Source of the DNA: Clostridia bacterium
GTDB lineage: Bacteria; Bacillota; Clostridia; Christensenellales; Borkfalkiaceae
Length of the DNA: 16,138 nt
Assembly (NCBI GenBank): GCA_021205485.1
Contig: JAJPXK010000209.1
Location: 1-16,138, forward strand
Direction: 5' to 3'
In this document: in pieces, positions 7,667-13,690 of the stretch
Layout: the number at the start of each line of letters is the position of its first letter
How positions within the stretch are numbered: the stretch's first letter is position 1
Notes under the pieces: generated by a model
Told to the model about the DNA's origin: nothing
Database searches by the model: none
Seen by the model: the letters and a program-made list of their open reading frames with translations, nothing else
Program-made: the position numbers and the translations under genes

Positions 7667-8512
7667 TTATACTTCGTTCCACTTTTCACGCAAAAACTGC
7701 GAGCAGGGAACAATATTTTCGCCCGTGGTGCCTTCCAGAACAAGCTTCGCGTCTTTATCGTACGCCTTTATTCTCTTTAATATGGCGTCGAAGTCAAACA
7801 CGCCCTTGCCGGGAGGAACCTGTTTTACTTTGTTTTCGGCCTCGTCAAACACGTAGTCTTTTATATGGAACACGCAGATTTTGCCCGCGAAAGTTTCCAG
7901 GCCCTCGTCCAGAATGTCGAGGTAAGACGCGTGGTTAGACGAATCCAGGTAGTTATAAATATCGAAGATAACCTTTACGTTAGGCTGGTTTATGCCGTCT
8001 ATCGCCCGCTTCAACGTTTTAACGTCGTAGCAGACGTGACCGGCGGCCCCCTCCATGCCTATGTTTACCCCTAATTTGCCCGCGTATATGGCGAGATCTT
8101 TAAAGGTAGCCGTAACTCTTTCAAGAGCTTCTTCGGTACGGTTTAAGGGATTGTACGTCCACTTGTCGTCGTTGAACGAACCCGTCTCGGAGCCGACTAT
8201 GTTACAGCCGAGGTTGTTGCAATATTTAAGATATTCTTTGAAAACCGCTATGCCGTTTTTAACCTTTTCGGGGTTGGAGTGCACGGGGTTGAAGTATGCC
8301 CCTATAAGCCCTACGTCTATGCCGTTTGACCGCAGAGTATCGCCGATCCAACGGGAATTTTCTTCATTGAGCTGACCGGGCTGGTACTTCAGCTCGTCCA
8401 TAAATTTGTATGCGACGAGCTGCACTCCGTCTATCCCGCATTCCTTTACTTTGGAAACCGCAGGCTCAAGCCCCCTTACGCCTAAATCGTGCGTGCGGAA
8501 CTCTATTTTCAT
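7667..8512 (-). CDS. Sugar phosphate isomerase/epimerase, xylose isomerase-like TIM barrel
   Basis: A 281-residue single-domain AP-endonuclease-2/xylose isomerase-like TIM barrel. Such proteins are cytoplasmic, metal-dependent ketose epimerases, inosose dehydratases or aldose-ketose isomerases. The expected Glu-Asp-His-Glu metal site is visible: E144 (NIGMEG), D174 (VIFDIYN), H206 (VFHIKDY) and E250 (KLVLEG). The N-terminal beta strand MKIEFRTHDLGVRGLE and the GIDGVQLVAYK segment are typical. Its ATG shares one base with the kdgK stop (TAATG) and lacks a clear ribosome binding site, so it is probably made by translational coupling with kdgK. That points to a step in uronate or KDG metabolism, perhaps interconversion of a keto-uronate, but the substrate is not deducible. 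The superfamily is secure; the function is unknown. Confidence 0.85.
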   Translation of the reverse strand: MKIEFRTHDLGVRGLEPAVSKVKECGIDGVQLVAYKFMDELKYQPGQLNEENSRWIGDTLRSNGIDVGLIGAYFNPVHSNPEKVKNGIAVFKEYLKYCNNLGCNIVGSETGSFNDDKWTYNPLNRTEEALERVTATFKDLAIYAGKLGVNIGMEGAAGHVCYDVKTLKRAIDGINQPNVKVIFDIYNYLDSSNHASYLDILDEGLETFAGKICVFHIKDYVFDEAENKVKQVPPGKGVFDFDAILKRIKAYDKDAKLVLEGTTGENIVPCSQFLREKWNEV

Positions 8513-9540
8513 TATCTCTGAACACGGCCGCTGCCGTCGCCGCCTGCGAGGGCTTCAACTTCTTTGCGGGAAACAAGGTTGAAGTCGCCGGGGATGGTGT
8601 GTTTAAGGGCGGACGCCGCAACGCCGTACTCAAGGGCAGCCTTGAAGTCTTTGCCGTCGAGGAAGCCTGTTATTACGCCTCCCGCAAAGCTGTCGCCGCC
8701 GCCTACGCGGTCAACGATAGGGCTGATCCTGTATGTTTTGGAATGATAGAATTCCTTGGTAGCAGCGCTATAGATGCAAGCCGACCAGCCGTTGTCTGAA
8801 GCGGAGTGGCTTACGCGGAGCGAGCTTATAGCGTATTTGAAGGGGAACTTTTCGCACATCTGCTCAAATATTGATTTGTAGCCTGCGAGTTCAAGTTCGC
8901 CGGAAGTAACGTCGGTGTTGCCGGGTTTGAAGCCTAATACAAGGTTAGCGTCTTCTTCGTTGCCGATGCACACGTCAACATACTGCATTAAAGGAGTCAT
9001 AATCTTCTGAGCTTTTTCGGAAGACCATAATTTTTTACGGAAGTTGAGGTCTACAGAAACGGTAACGCCGTGCTTTTTGGCAGCCTTTAAAGCGGCTTCG
9101 GTGAGAACTGCGGCCTGGTCGGATACGGCGGGAGTGATGCCCGTGAAGTGGAACCAGTCAGCGCCTTCGAAAATAGCGTCAAAGTCGAAATCTTCGGGTT
9201 TAGCCGTGGTTATGGAAGAATGAGCCCTGTCGTAAACGACTTTGGAAGGACGCATCGAAGCGCCTGTTTCAAGGTAGTAGATGCCGAGCCTTTCGCCGCA
9301 TTTAGCGATGTGCTTTGTCTCTACGCCGTATTTCCTTAAAGCGGCTATAGCGCATTCGCCGAGTTCGTTATCGGGAACGGCTGTAACGAATTCTGCTTCG
9401 TGGCCGTAGTTTGCGCAGGAAACTGCGACGTTGGCTTCGCCGCCGCCGTAGTTGATGTCAAATTCGTCGGCCTGAATGAACTTTTCATTGTTCGGGGTTG
9501 AAAGACGAAGCATAATTTCGCCCATAGTTACGATTTTCAT
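8512..9540 (-). CDS. kdgK: 2-keto-3-deoxygluconate kinase (PfkB family)
   Basis: Phosphorylates 2-keto-3-deoxygluconate to KDPG, joining the UxaABC and KduI branches to the aldolase. The 342-residue PfkB (ribokinase-family) protein begins MKIVTMGEIMLRLSTP and has the glycine-rich sugar-binding YGGGEANVA (31-39). NFRKKLW is characteristic of KDG kinases. The second PfkB signature DRVGGGDSFAGG carries catalytic base D293. The frame is open upstream to 9645, but the start at 9540 is chosen from homology and AGGAG ten bases upstream. A TATAAT at 9565-9570 (leftward) could be a -10 for a kdgK promoter, though no good -35 accompanies it. It overlaps the isomerase gene by one base. KdgK is preferred over fructokinase because of the NFRKKLW motif and the operon. 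Confidence 0.92.
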   Translation of the reverse strand: MKIVTMGEIMLRLSTPNNEKFIQADEFDINYGGGEANVAVSCANYGHEAEFVTAVPDNELGECAIAALRKYGVETKHIAKCGERLGIYYLETGASMRPSKVVYDRAHSSITTAKPEDFDFDAIFEGADWFHFTGITPAVSDQAAVLTEAALKAAKKHGVTVSVDLNFRKKLWSSEKAQKIMTPLMQYVDVCIGNEEDANLVLGFKPGNTDVTSGELELAGYKSIFEQMCEKFPFKYAISSLRVSHSASDNGWSACIYSAATKEFYHSKTYRISPIVDRVGGGDSFAGGVITGFLDGKDFKAALEYGVAASALKHTIPGDFNLVSRKEVEALAGGDGSGRVQR

Positions 9541-9616
9541 AAGATTATTTCTCCTATTAAAATTATTATAAATTTTCACGCGCCTTATCGTTGCGTATTT
9601 AACTTTTTTACAAGCC

Positions 9617-9742
9617 TTCCCCTGCAGGGTAGCGTTAGCATACACAGTAGAAGGGGGACCGCTTGCGGTGGATGAGGTGTTATGAATATTTTTTTCACCT
9701 CATCAGTCAACTTTGTTGACAGCTTCCCCTCAAGGGGAAGCC
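9617..9742. repeat. Multi-hairpin intergenic repeat between eda and kdgK
   Basis: The 223-bp gap holds consecutive inverted repeats: GATGAGGTG (9671-9679) with CACCTCATC (9696-9704); GTCAAC-TTT-GTTGAC (9706-9720); and GCTTCCCCT-CA-AGGGGAAGC (9722-9741). A partial GC-rich copy, CTTCCCCTGCAGGG, starts near 9618. TGGATGAGGT recurs at 11162-11171 in the second repeat patch. The last hairpin runs into a T-rich tract only on the + strand, against the direction of the genes, so it should not terminate the eda transcript efficiently. This looks like a dispersed, non-coding chromosomal repeat. Confidence 0.75.
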
Positions 9743-9763
9743 TTTATTGCGGCAAATGCCTCT

Positions 9764-10753
9764 TTACTTCCTTTTTACAAGGTGTACGGCGAAGCCGCCG
9801 AACTGGTCTTTAAGGTAAGCTACGTTCATTTCGCCGGTGGCTTTATCGTACTTGAACGATGTTTCGTCAGCTTCAAAGCCGCGGAGCTTAAGCTGGTATA
9901 CAGCCCTCTTTACAGAGTTTGTGGCTACGGCTATATGGCCGTGCTCGCCCTTGAAGGGAGCCTTCATCATCTCCATATACGTTGAAGCGAATACAGAACT
10001 GTTGCCTACCTTCTTGGTAAAGCCGAAGGCCGCGTCAAACTTGTCGGCTACGGCTTCTGCTTCTTCGGGGTTGGCGCAGTTGAGGCCTACGTGAACCATT
10101 TCAAAGCCGAGCATCTTTGCTATGGCCTCTTTGCAGAGGCGGGTGATTTCGGACCAGTTTTCTTCCTGGAGGGCCTTGTTAGGCACTATCCAGCTACCGC
10201 CGCAGCACACGATTTTGTTATACGCGAGGTAGGTATTGAGGTTGTCCGCCGTAACGCCGCCCGTAGGCATAAAACGCATAGTCGTGTAGGGGCCGCAGAC
10301 GGATTTTATGTAAGCGAGGCCGCCTGCCTGTTCCGCGGGGAAGAACTTTACAAAGTCAAGCCCTAATTCCAGAGCCTGTTCTATTTCGCTCGCCGACGAA
10401 AGGCCGGGGGCGAAGGGTATGCCATTATCCAGGCAGTGCTTTACGACCTTAGGGTTGAGGCCGGGGGCTACGCAGAATTTTGCGCCCGCGGCGTAAGCGG
10501 CGTCAGCCTGCTCGCAGGTTAAAACGGTGCCGGCGCCTACCATCATATCGGGGTAAGCGGCAACCATTCTGCGGATAACTTCGTCGGCCCCCTTGGCGCG
10601 GAAGGTTACTTCGGCGCAGTTTATGCCGCCGTCGCGCAGAGCTTTTGCAAGCTTTTCGGCGTTTTCCACTTTGTCAAGTTTGATTACGGGTACGATGCCT
10701 ATGTTAGAAAATTCTTCTACAACGGCGTCGATTTTTGCTTTTACATCAGCCAT
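9764..10753 (-). CDS. eda: KDPG/KHG aldolase with C-terminal VOC-like domain
   Basis: Cleaves 2-keto-3-deoxy-6-phosphogluconate to pyruvate and glyceraldehyde 3-phosphate, the last step of the uronate pathway. Residues 1 to about 212 are a class I KDPG aldolase: general-base Glu48 in AEVTFRAKGA, GAGTVLTCEQ, the Schiff-base Lys126 in DFVKFFPAE, and FMPTGGV for phosphate binding. Residues about 213-329 form an extra domain resembling a glyoxalase/VOC half (FEMVHVGLNCANPEEAEAVA; GEHGHIAVATNSVKRAVYQL), about 115 residues absent from the roughly 213-residue E. coli Eda. No stop or frameshift separates the parts. The start at 10753 follows GGAG nine bases upstream; the ATG at 10810 lies just past the candidate -10 and has no good ribosome binding site. 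This is the first gene of the leftward train. The role of the added domain is not known to me. Confidence 0.93.
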   Translation of the reverse strand: MADVKAKIDAVVEEFSNIGIVPVIKLDKVENAEKLAKALRDGGINCAEVTFRAKGADEVIRRMVAAYPDMMVGAGTVLTCEQADAAYAAGAKFCVAPGLNPKVVKHCLDNGIPFAPGLSSASEIEQALELGLDFVKFFPAEQAGGLAYIKSVCGPYTTMRFMPTGGVTADNLNTYLAYNKIVCCGGSWIVPNKALQEENWSEITRLCKEAIAKMLGFEMVHVGLNCANPEEAEAVADKFDAAFGFTKKVGNSSVFASTYMEMMKAPFKGEHGHIAVATNSVKRAVYQLKLRGFEADETSFKYDKATGEMNVAYLKDQFGGFAVHLVKRK

Positions 10754-10814
10754 ATTTTTACTCTCCGTCAAGCACCCCTTTACGCAGTGCTTTATTATTA
10801 AATCATACATTACA

Positions 10815-10843
10815 ATTATACAAACCTTTAAAAGATAAATCTA
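10815..10843 (-). promoter_or_regulatory. Candidate activator-dependent promoter for the uronate operon
   Basis: Reading leftward, a perfect TATAAT (10815-10820) is preceded 17 bp upstream by a poor -35, TAGATT (10838-10843). Transcription would start near 10808 and give a leader of about 55 bases before the eda ATG at 10753. The weak -35 and the adjoining direct repeats fit activation by a regulator. The call rests on one good hexamer plus layout. Confidence 0.5.
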
Positions 10844-10879
10844 TACACTAAACGGATAGGTATATTCACAATTCGGATA
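10842..10879. promoter_or_regulatory. Two 17-bp direct repeats, 21-bp period (AraC-type binding site)
   Basis: TATACACTAAACGGATA (10842-10858) and TATTCACAATTCGGATA (10863-10879) match at 13 of 17 positions and start exactly 21 bp apart, two turns of the helix. The nearer copy touches the weak -35 of the candidate eda promoter. Direct repeats at this spacing against the -35 are the standard layout for AraC/XylS-family activators. No such regulator is encoded in the window. I found no third copy upstream of uxaB, msmK or kduI. Confidence 0.6.
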
Positions 10880-10936
10880 TTATTTATTATAAATACGATT
10901 AAAACCATATTATGGAAAGCCGAATACGGCGGTTAA

Positions 10937-10959
10937 GGCTCCCCGACAGGGGAGCTTTT
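10937..10959. terminator. GC-rich hairpin with T-run
   Basis: GCTCCCC (10938-10944) pairs with GGGGAGC (10949-10955) around GACA and is followed on the + strand by TTTT. It lies downstream of the leftward tetR gene and upstream of eda. As read from tetR the U-run is poor (CCTTAACC), so its role as the tetR terminator is uncertain. It is similar in form to the hairpins at 7574-7591 and 9722-9741. Confidence 0.5.
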
Positions 10960-10963
10960 CCTA

Positions 10964-11140
10964 CTGTCATTCTGAGCGGAATGGAGCGTAGCGGAATGTA
11001 GTCGAAGAATCTCCTTCCGACCGCTTTCATTCCATCGAGGGGATCCTTCGACTCGCTTCGCTCCCTCAGGATGACAGGTAACGAGTCGTCCTCCCTCAGG
11101 ATGACAGGTAACGGGTCGCCCTCCCTCAGGATGACAGGGA
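10964..11140. repeat. Long imperfect inverted repeat with embedded 30-bp tandem repeats
   Basis: The left arm starts at 10964 (CTGTCATTCTGAG) and contains GTCGAAGAATCTCC. The right arm has GGGGATCCTTCGAC and ends CTCAGGATGACAG, so the two fold back with few mismatches around a loop near 11013-11038. The right end is multiplied: CTCCCTCAGGATGACAGG begins at 11061, 11091 and 11121, an exact 30-bp period with two full copies and one partial. The motif is of the widely dispersed kind found in many bacterial genomes and often mis-annotated as short proteins. The 240 bp from 10,940 to 11,190 hold no credible gene. Confidence 0.85.
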
Positions 11141-11193
11141 AGGCATAAGGCTCCTTTATTATGGATGAGGTATGACAATAAGCTTCCGCCGCC

Positions 11194-11757
11194 TCATTCC
11201 TCAAAATGCCAGGCGCCTTTGGCGATAAGCGACACCAAAAGGGTTACCACCTCTTCTTCCGTAAGATCCTCGCTGTTTTCGTGCCAGAAGTTTAAAATGC
11301 CTATCGCCCCCGAAAAGGAAAAGGTGGATACGTACTCGGCGTATTTGCCTAAGTCGCGGCCGGTCATCTGCTGTATAAACGGCATAATCTGCTTCCTCAA
11401 CTTGTTCTGGAATGACGGGTCGCCGTTTTCGCCTATTATCAAAAAGAGTTTTTCGCTGAGCATATCGAAAATTTCCACCAGCGCCCGCACTATGCTCTCT
11501 ATCGTAGCCGTTATTATTCCGCCGGGAAATCTGGCCAAGACTTTTGTTTTAAATTCCGATATAAGCTCGTCCTCGGCCTGATGCAAAAGGTCGTATATAT
11601 CTGTGAAATACTCGTAAAAAGTACTTCTGTTGTACCCCGCCCTGGCCGAAAGCTCGCCTATCTTTATCTGCTCTATCGGATGATCCTTGTATAAAAGCCA
11701 GAAGGCCTGTAAAAACAGCTCCCTCGTACGCTCTGTTACCTGCGGTTGTTTACGCAC
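11194..11757 (-). CDS. TetR/AcrR-family transcriptional regulator
   Basis: A 187-residue one-component repressor. The N-terminal helix-turn-helix is clear: TRELFLQAFWLLYKDHPIEQIKIGELSARAGYNRS..TFYEYF at residues about 10-51, with the recognition helix at GYNRSTFYEYF. The rest is helical ligand-binding and dimerisation region with no close match I can name. I choose the GTG at 11757 because GGAGG lies five bases upstream; the in-frame TTG at 11784 has no ribosome binding site and lies against the operator. The gene is divergent from the ABC exporter operon, and the shared intergenic region has two matching GACA-N3-TGTC operators. It most likely represses itself and the exporter until a toxic or signalling ligand binds. 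Confidence 0.92.
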   Translation of the reverse strand: MRKQPQVTERTRELFLQAFWLLYKDHPIEQIKIGELSARAGYNRSTFYEYFTDIYDLLHQAEDELISEFKTKVLARFPGGIITATIESIVRALVEIFDMLSEKLFLIIGENGDPSFQNKLRKQIMPFIQQMTGRDLGKYAEYVSTFSFSGAIGILNFWHENSEDLTEEEVVTLLVSLIAKGAWHFEE

Positions 11758-11784
11758 ATTCCCCTCCGTTTTCCGACAAACCAA

Positions 11785-11796
11785 GACAAATTGTCG
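11785..11796. promoter_or_regulatory. TetR operator candidate O1
   Basis: GACA-AAT-TGTCG, the same 5'-GACA-N3-TGTC-3' form as the copy at 11847-11859. It lies 28 bp upstream of the tetR GTG and upstream of the exporter -35. Another CGACAA half-site is at 11774-11779. Its centre (11790) is 63 bp from that of the second operator. Confidence 0.65.
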
Positions 11797-11808
11797 TACG
11801 ATTTATCG

Positions 11809-11837
11809 TTGACTAAACACATTGTAATTTTTATAAT
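11809..11837 (+). promoter_or_regulatory. Sigma-A promoter of the ABC exporter operon
   Basis: TTGACT (11809-11814), a 17-bp spacer and a perfect TATAAT (11832-11837). Transcription should start near 11844. One mismatch to consensus makes this an inherently strong promoter, consistent with control by repression. Confidence 0.88.
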
Positions 11838-11846
11838 TATATTATA

Positions 11847-11859
11847 CGACAGTGTGTCG
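11847..11859. promoter_or_regulatory. TetR operator candidate O2 at the transcription start
   Basis: CGACA-GTG-TGTCG is a perfect 5-bp-arm palindrome covering about +3 to +15 of the exporter transcript. A repressor bound here would block RNA polymerase directly. It matches O1 in arm sequence and spacing. Confidence 0.75.
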
Positions 11860-11887
11860 GATAAATCAAATAAAAAAAGGTGAAAAA

Positions 11888-12796
11888 GTGATTGATACAA
11901 AAAACCTTACAAAAGACTACGGGCACGGCAGAGGGGCGTTTGACATAACGCTCAGCGTGCCGAAAGGAGAGTGCTTCGGCTTTTTAGGGCCTAACGGCGC
12001 GGGCAAGACCACGGTTATACGCCACCTTTTAGGCTTTTCCCGCCCGCAGAGCGGAACGGCCGAAATAGACGGCAAGGACTGTTACCGCTGCGCCGCCGAA
12101 CTGCAGACAAGAATAGGCTATCTGCCCGGCGAAATCGCCCTGCCCGAAGGCGTTACGGGAACAATGTTTTTAAATTCTCTCAATAAAATGAGAAAAACAA
12201 AGGACGACGGCTATACGAAGGTACTTTTAGACAGATTCGAGCTTGACCCCTCGCAGGACACAAAGAGAATGAGTTTAGGCGTAAAACGCAAGCTCGCCGT
12301 AGTCGCGGCGTTTTTGCACGACCCCGATATTCTCATTTTAGACGAACCTACCTCGGGCCTGGACCCTATTATGCAAAATAAATTCATTGAATTTGTAAAG
12401 GAAGAAAAGCAGAGAGGCAAGACTATATTTTTGTCTTCGCACATCTTCCACGAAGTGGACGCCTGCTGCGACCGCATAGCAATAATAAAGGACGGCAGAA
12501 TAGTTTCTACCTTTTCCGCCGAGGAACTCAAACAGACAAAAGAGAAGATTTTCAGGGTAACTTTTAAAGATATGGAAAGTTTTGAAAAATTTACAGCGCT
12601 TTCCTATAACTTCACCTCTAAAAACAGGGGCAAAATGCGGGCGAGGGTAAAACTTACAAACGACAAGGTTAACGGGCTTGTAGCCGAGCTTTCGCGGCTG
12701 AACGTTGCCGATTTTGTGGAGATACCCTACACCTTAGAGGATTACTTTATGAGTTTTTACGAACAGGACCACCATTTTGCGGAGGTGAAAGCTTGA
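11888..12796 (+). CDS. ABC-2 exporter ATPase, first subunit
   Basis: A 302-residue ATP-binding subunit of an ABC-2-type exporter. Walker A is GPNGAGKTT (34-42), the signature-like stretch is KRMSLGVKRKLAVV (126-139), Walker B is ILILDEPTSGLDP (148-160), and the H-loop is LSSHIFHEVD. The Q-loop region reads YLPGEIALP, with Gly-Glu where Gln is usual. A C-terminal extension of about 80 residues follows the ATPase core. The start is GTG at 11888 after AAAGGTGA, since the homology begins there (VIDTKNLTKDYG). The gene overlaps the next by 4 bp (TTGA). With its paralogue it probably forms a heterodimer on the single permease encoded downstream. The exported substrate is unknown; the TetR link suggests a drug, peptide or lipid-like compound. 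Confidence 0.9.
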   Translation: MIDTKNLTKDYGHGRGAFDITLSVPKGECFGFLGPNGAGKTTVIRHLLGFSRPQSGTAEIDGKDCYRCAAELQTRIGYLPGEIALPEGVTGTMFLNSLNKMRKTKDDGYTKVLLDRFELDPSQDTKRMSLGVKRKLAVVAAFLHDPDILILDEPTSGLDPIMQNKFIEFVKEEKQRGKTIFLSSHIFHEVDACCDRIAIIKDGRIVSTFSAEELKQTKEKIFRVTFKDMESFEKFTALSYNFTSKNRGKMRARVKLTNDKVNGLVAELSRLNVADFVEIPYTLEDYFMSFYEQDHHFAEVKA

Positions 12797-13671
12797 GCAT
12801 TATCAAAGTTGAAGGTTTAACCAAAGATTACGGCGACGGCAGGGGAATTTTCGATATAAACCTCGAGGTGAACGAGGGCGAAATTTTCGGCTACGTAGGC
12901 ACGAACGGTTCGGGCAAGACCACCACAATACGCAATATGTTAGGCTTTGTTTACCCCGACAAGGGCAAAATAGATATCGGCGGTTTAGACCCTGCGGTAA
13001 GCTCTGCCGAGCTTATGAAAAAGGTAAGTTATATCCCCGGCGAAATAGCCTTCCCTAACCTTAAAACGGGGGCCGATTTTTTGAAATTGCAGGCCGAATA
13101 TAGCGGAATTACCGACTATTCCCGCATGAATTACATCGCCGACAAATTAGGCCTTGACACCACCGCCGATTTAAAGCGGATGAGCAAGGGAATGAAGCAA
13201 AAAACGGCCATAGTCGCCGCCTTTATGTCCGACAGGGATATTATGATTTTAGACGAGCCTACCACCGGCCTCGACCCTCTTATGCGGGACGTGTTTATAG
13301 AACTTATAAACGAGGAAAAGAAAAAGGGCAGAACGGTATTTTTGTCGGGGCATATCTTTGAGGAGCTTGAAGAGGTGTGCGACAGAGTGGCGATGCTTAA
13401 AGACGGCCGCATTATAGACGTTATAAATATGTACGAGCTTCGGCATTCTTCCGACAGAAATTTTGAAGTAGTGTTTGAATCCGCTCAGGCGGCAAATACA
13501 TTTAAAGAGGCGTTCGACGGGGCATATGCGCAGGGCAATTCTGTTTTTGTCGCCCTGCCGTCAAAGCGTACGGACGAACTTTTCAAGACACTGAAACAAT
13601 TTAAAGTTCTGCAGATACACGAAAAACATACCACTTTGGAAGAAGTGTTTATGAAGGACTATGATTTATAA
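12793..13671 (+). CDS. ABC-2 exporter ATPase, second subunit
   Basis: A 292-residue paralogue of the preceding ATPase, probably from a tandem duplication. Both start with the pattern LTKDYGxGRGxFDI and share the Gly-Glu Q-loop (SYIPGEIAFP). Walker A is GTNGSGKTT (36-44), the signature-like stretch is KRMSKGMKQKTAIV, Walker B is IMILDEPTTGLDP, and the H-loop is LSGHIFEELEEV. The C-terminal part (DRNFEVVFESAQAANTFKEA) differs more. The start is TTG at 12793, supported by GGAGG seven bases upstream and the 4-bp overlap with the first ATPase. Both subunits keep the Walker A Lys and Walker B Asp-Glu, so neither looks inactive. It overlaps slightly with, or sits just ahead of, the permease gene. 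Confidence 0.9.
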   Translation: MSIIKVEGLTKDYGDGRGIFDINLEVNEGEIFGYVGTNGSGKTTTIRNMLGFVYPDKGKIDIGGLDPAVSSAELMKKVSYIPGEIAFPNLKTGADFLKLQAEYSGITDYSRMNYIADKLGLDTTADLKRMSKGMKQKTAIVAAFMSDRDIMILDEPTTGLDPLMRDVFIELINEEKKKGRTVFLSGHIFEELEEVCDRVAMLKDGRIIDVINMYELRHSSDRNFEVVFESAQAANTFKEAFDGAYAQGNSVFVALPSKRTDELFKTLKQFKVLQIHEKHTTLEEVFMKDYDL

Positions 13672-13690
13672 AAAGGAGTTTTTAAATTCG

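Noticed and set aside
11061..11140. Three evenly spaced repeats considered as a CRISPR array
   Set aside because: The copies are directly adjacent with a 30-bp period and no unique spacers, and no cas genes are present.
10899..11204. Leftward open frames of 101 and 81 codons with repeated VILRE / CHPEGGR motifs
   Set aside because: They are translations of the inverted and 30-bp tandem repeats, with no ribosome binding site; such peptides are a known annotation artefact.
11758..11784. Longer tetR start at the TTG (11784)
   Set aside because: No ribosome binding site precedes it and it would place the coding start against operator O1; the GTG at 11757 has GGAGG in range.
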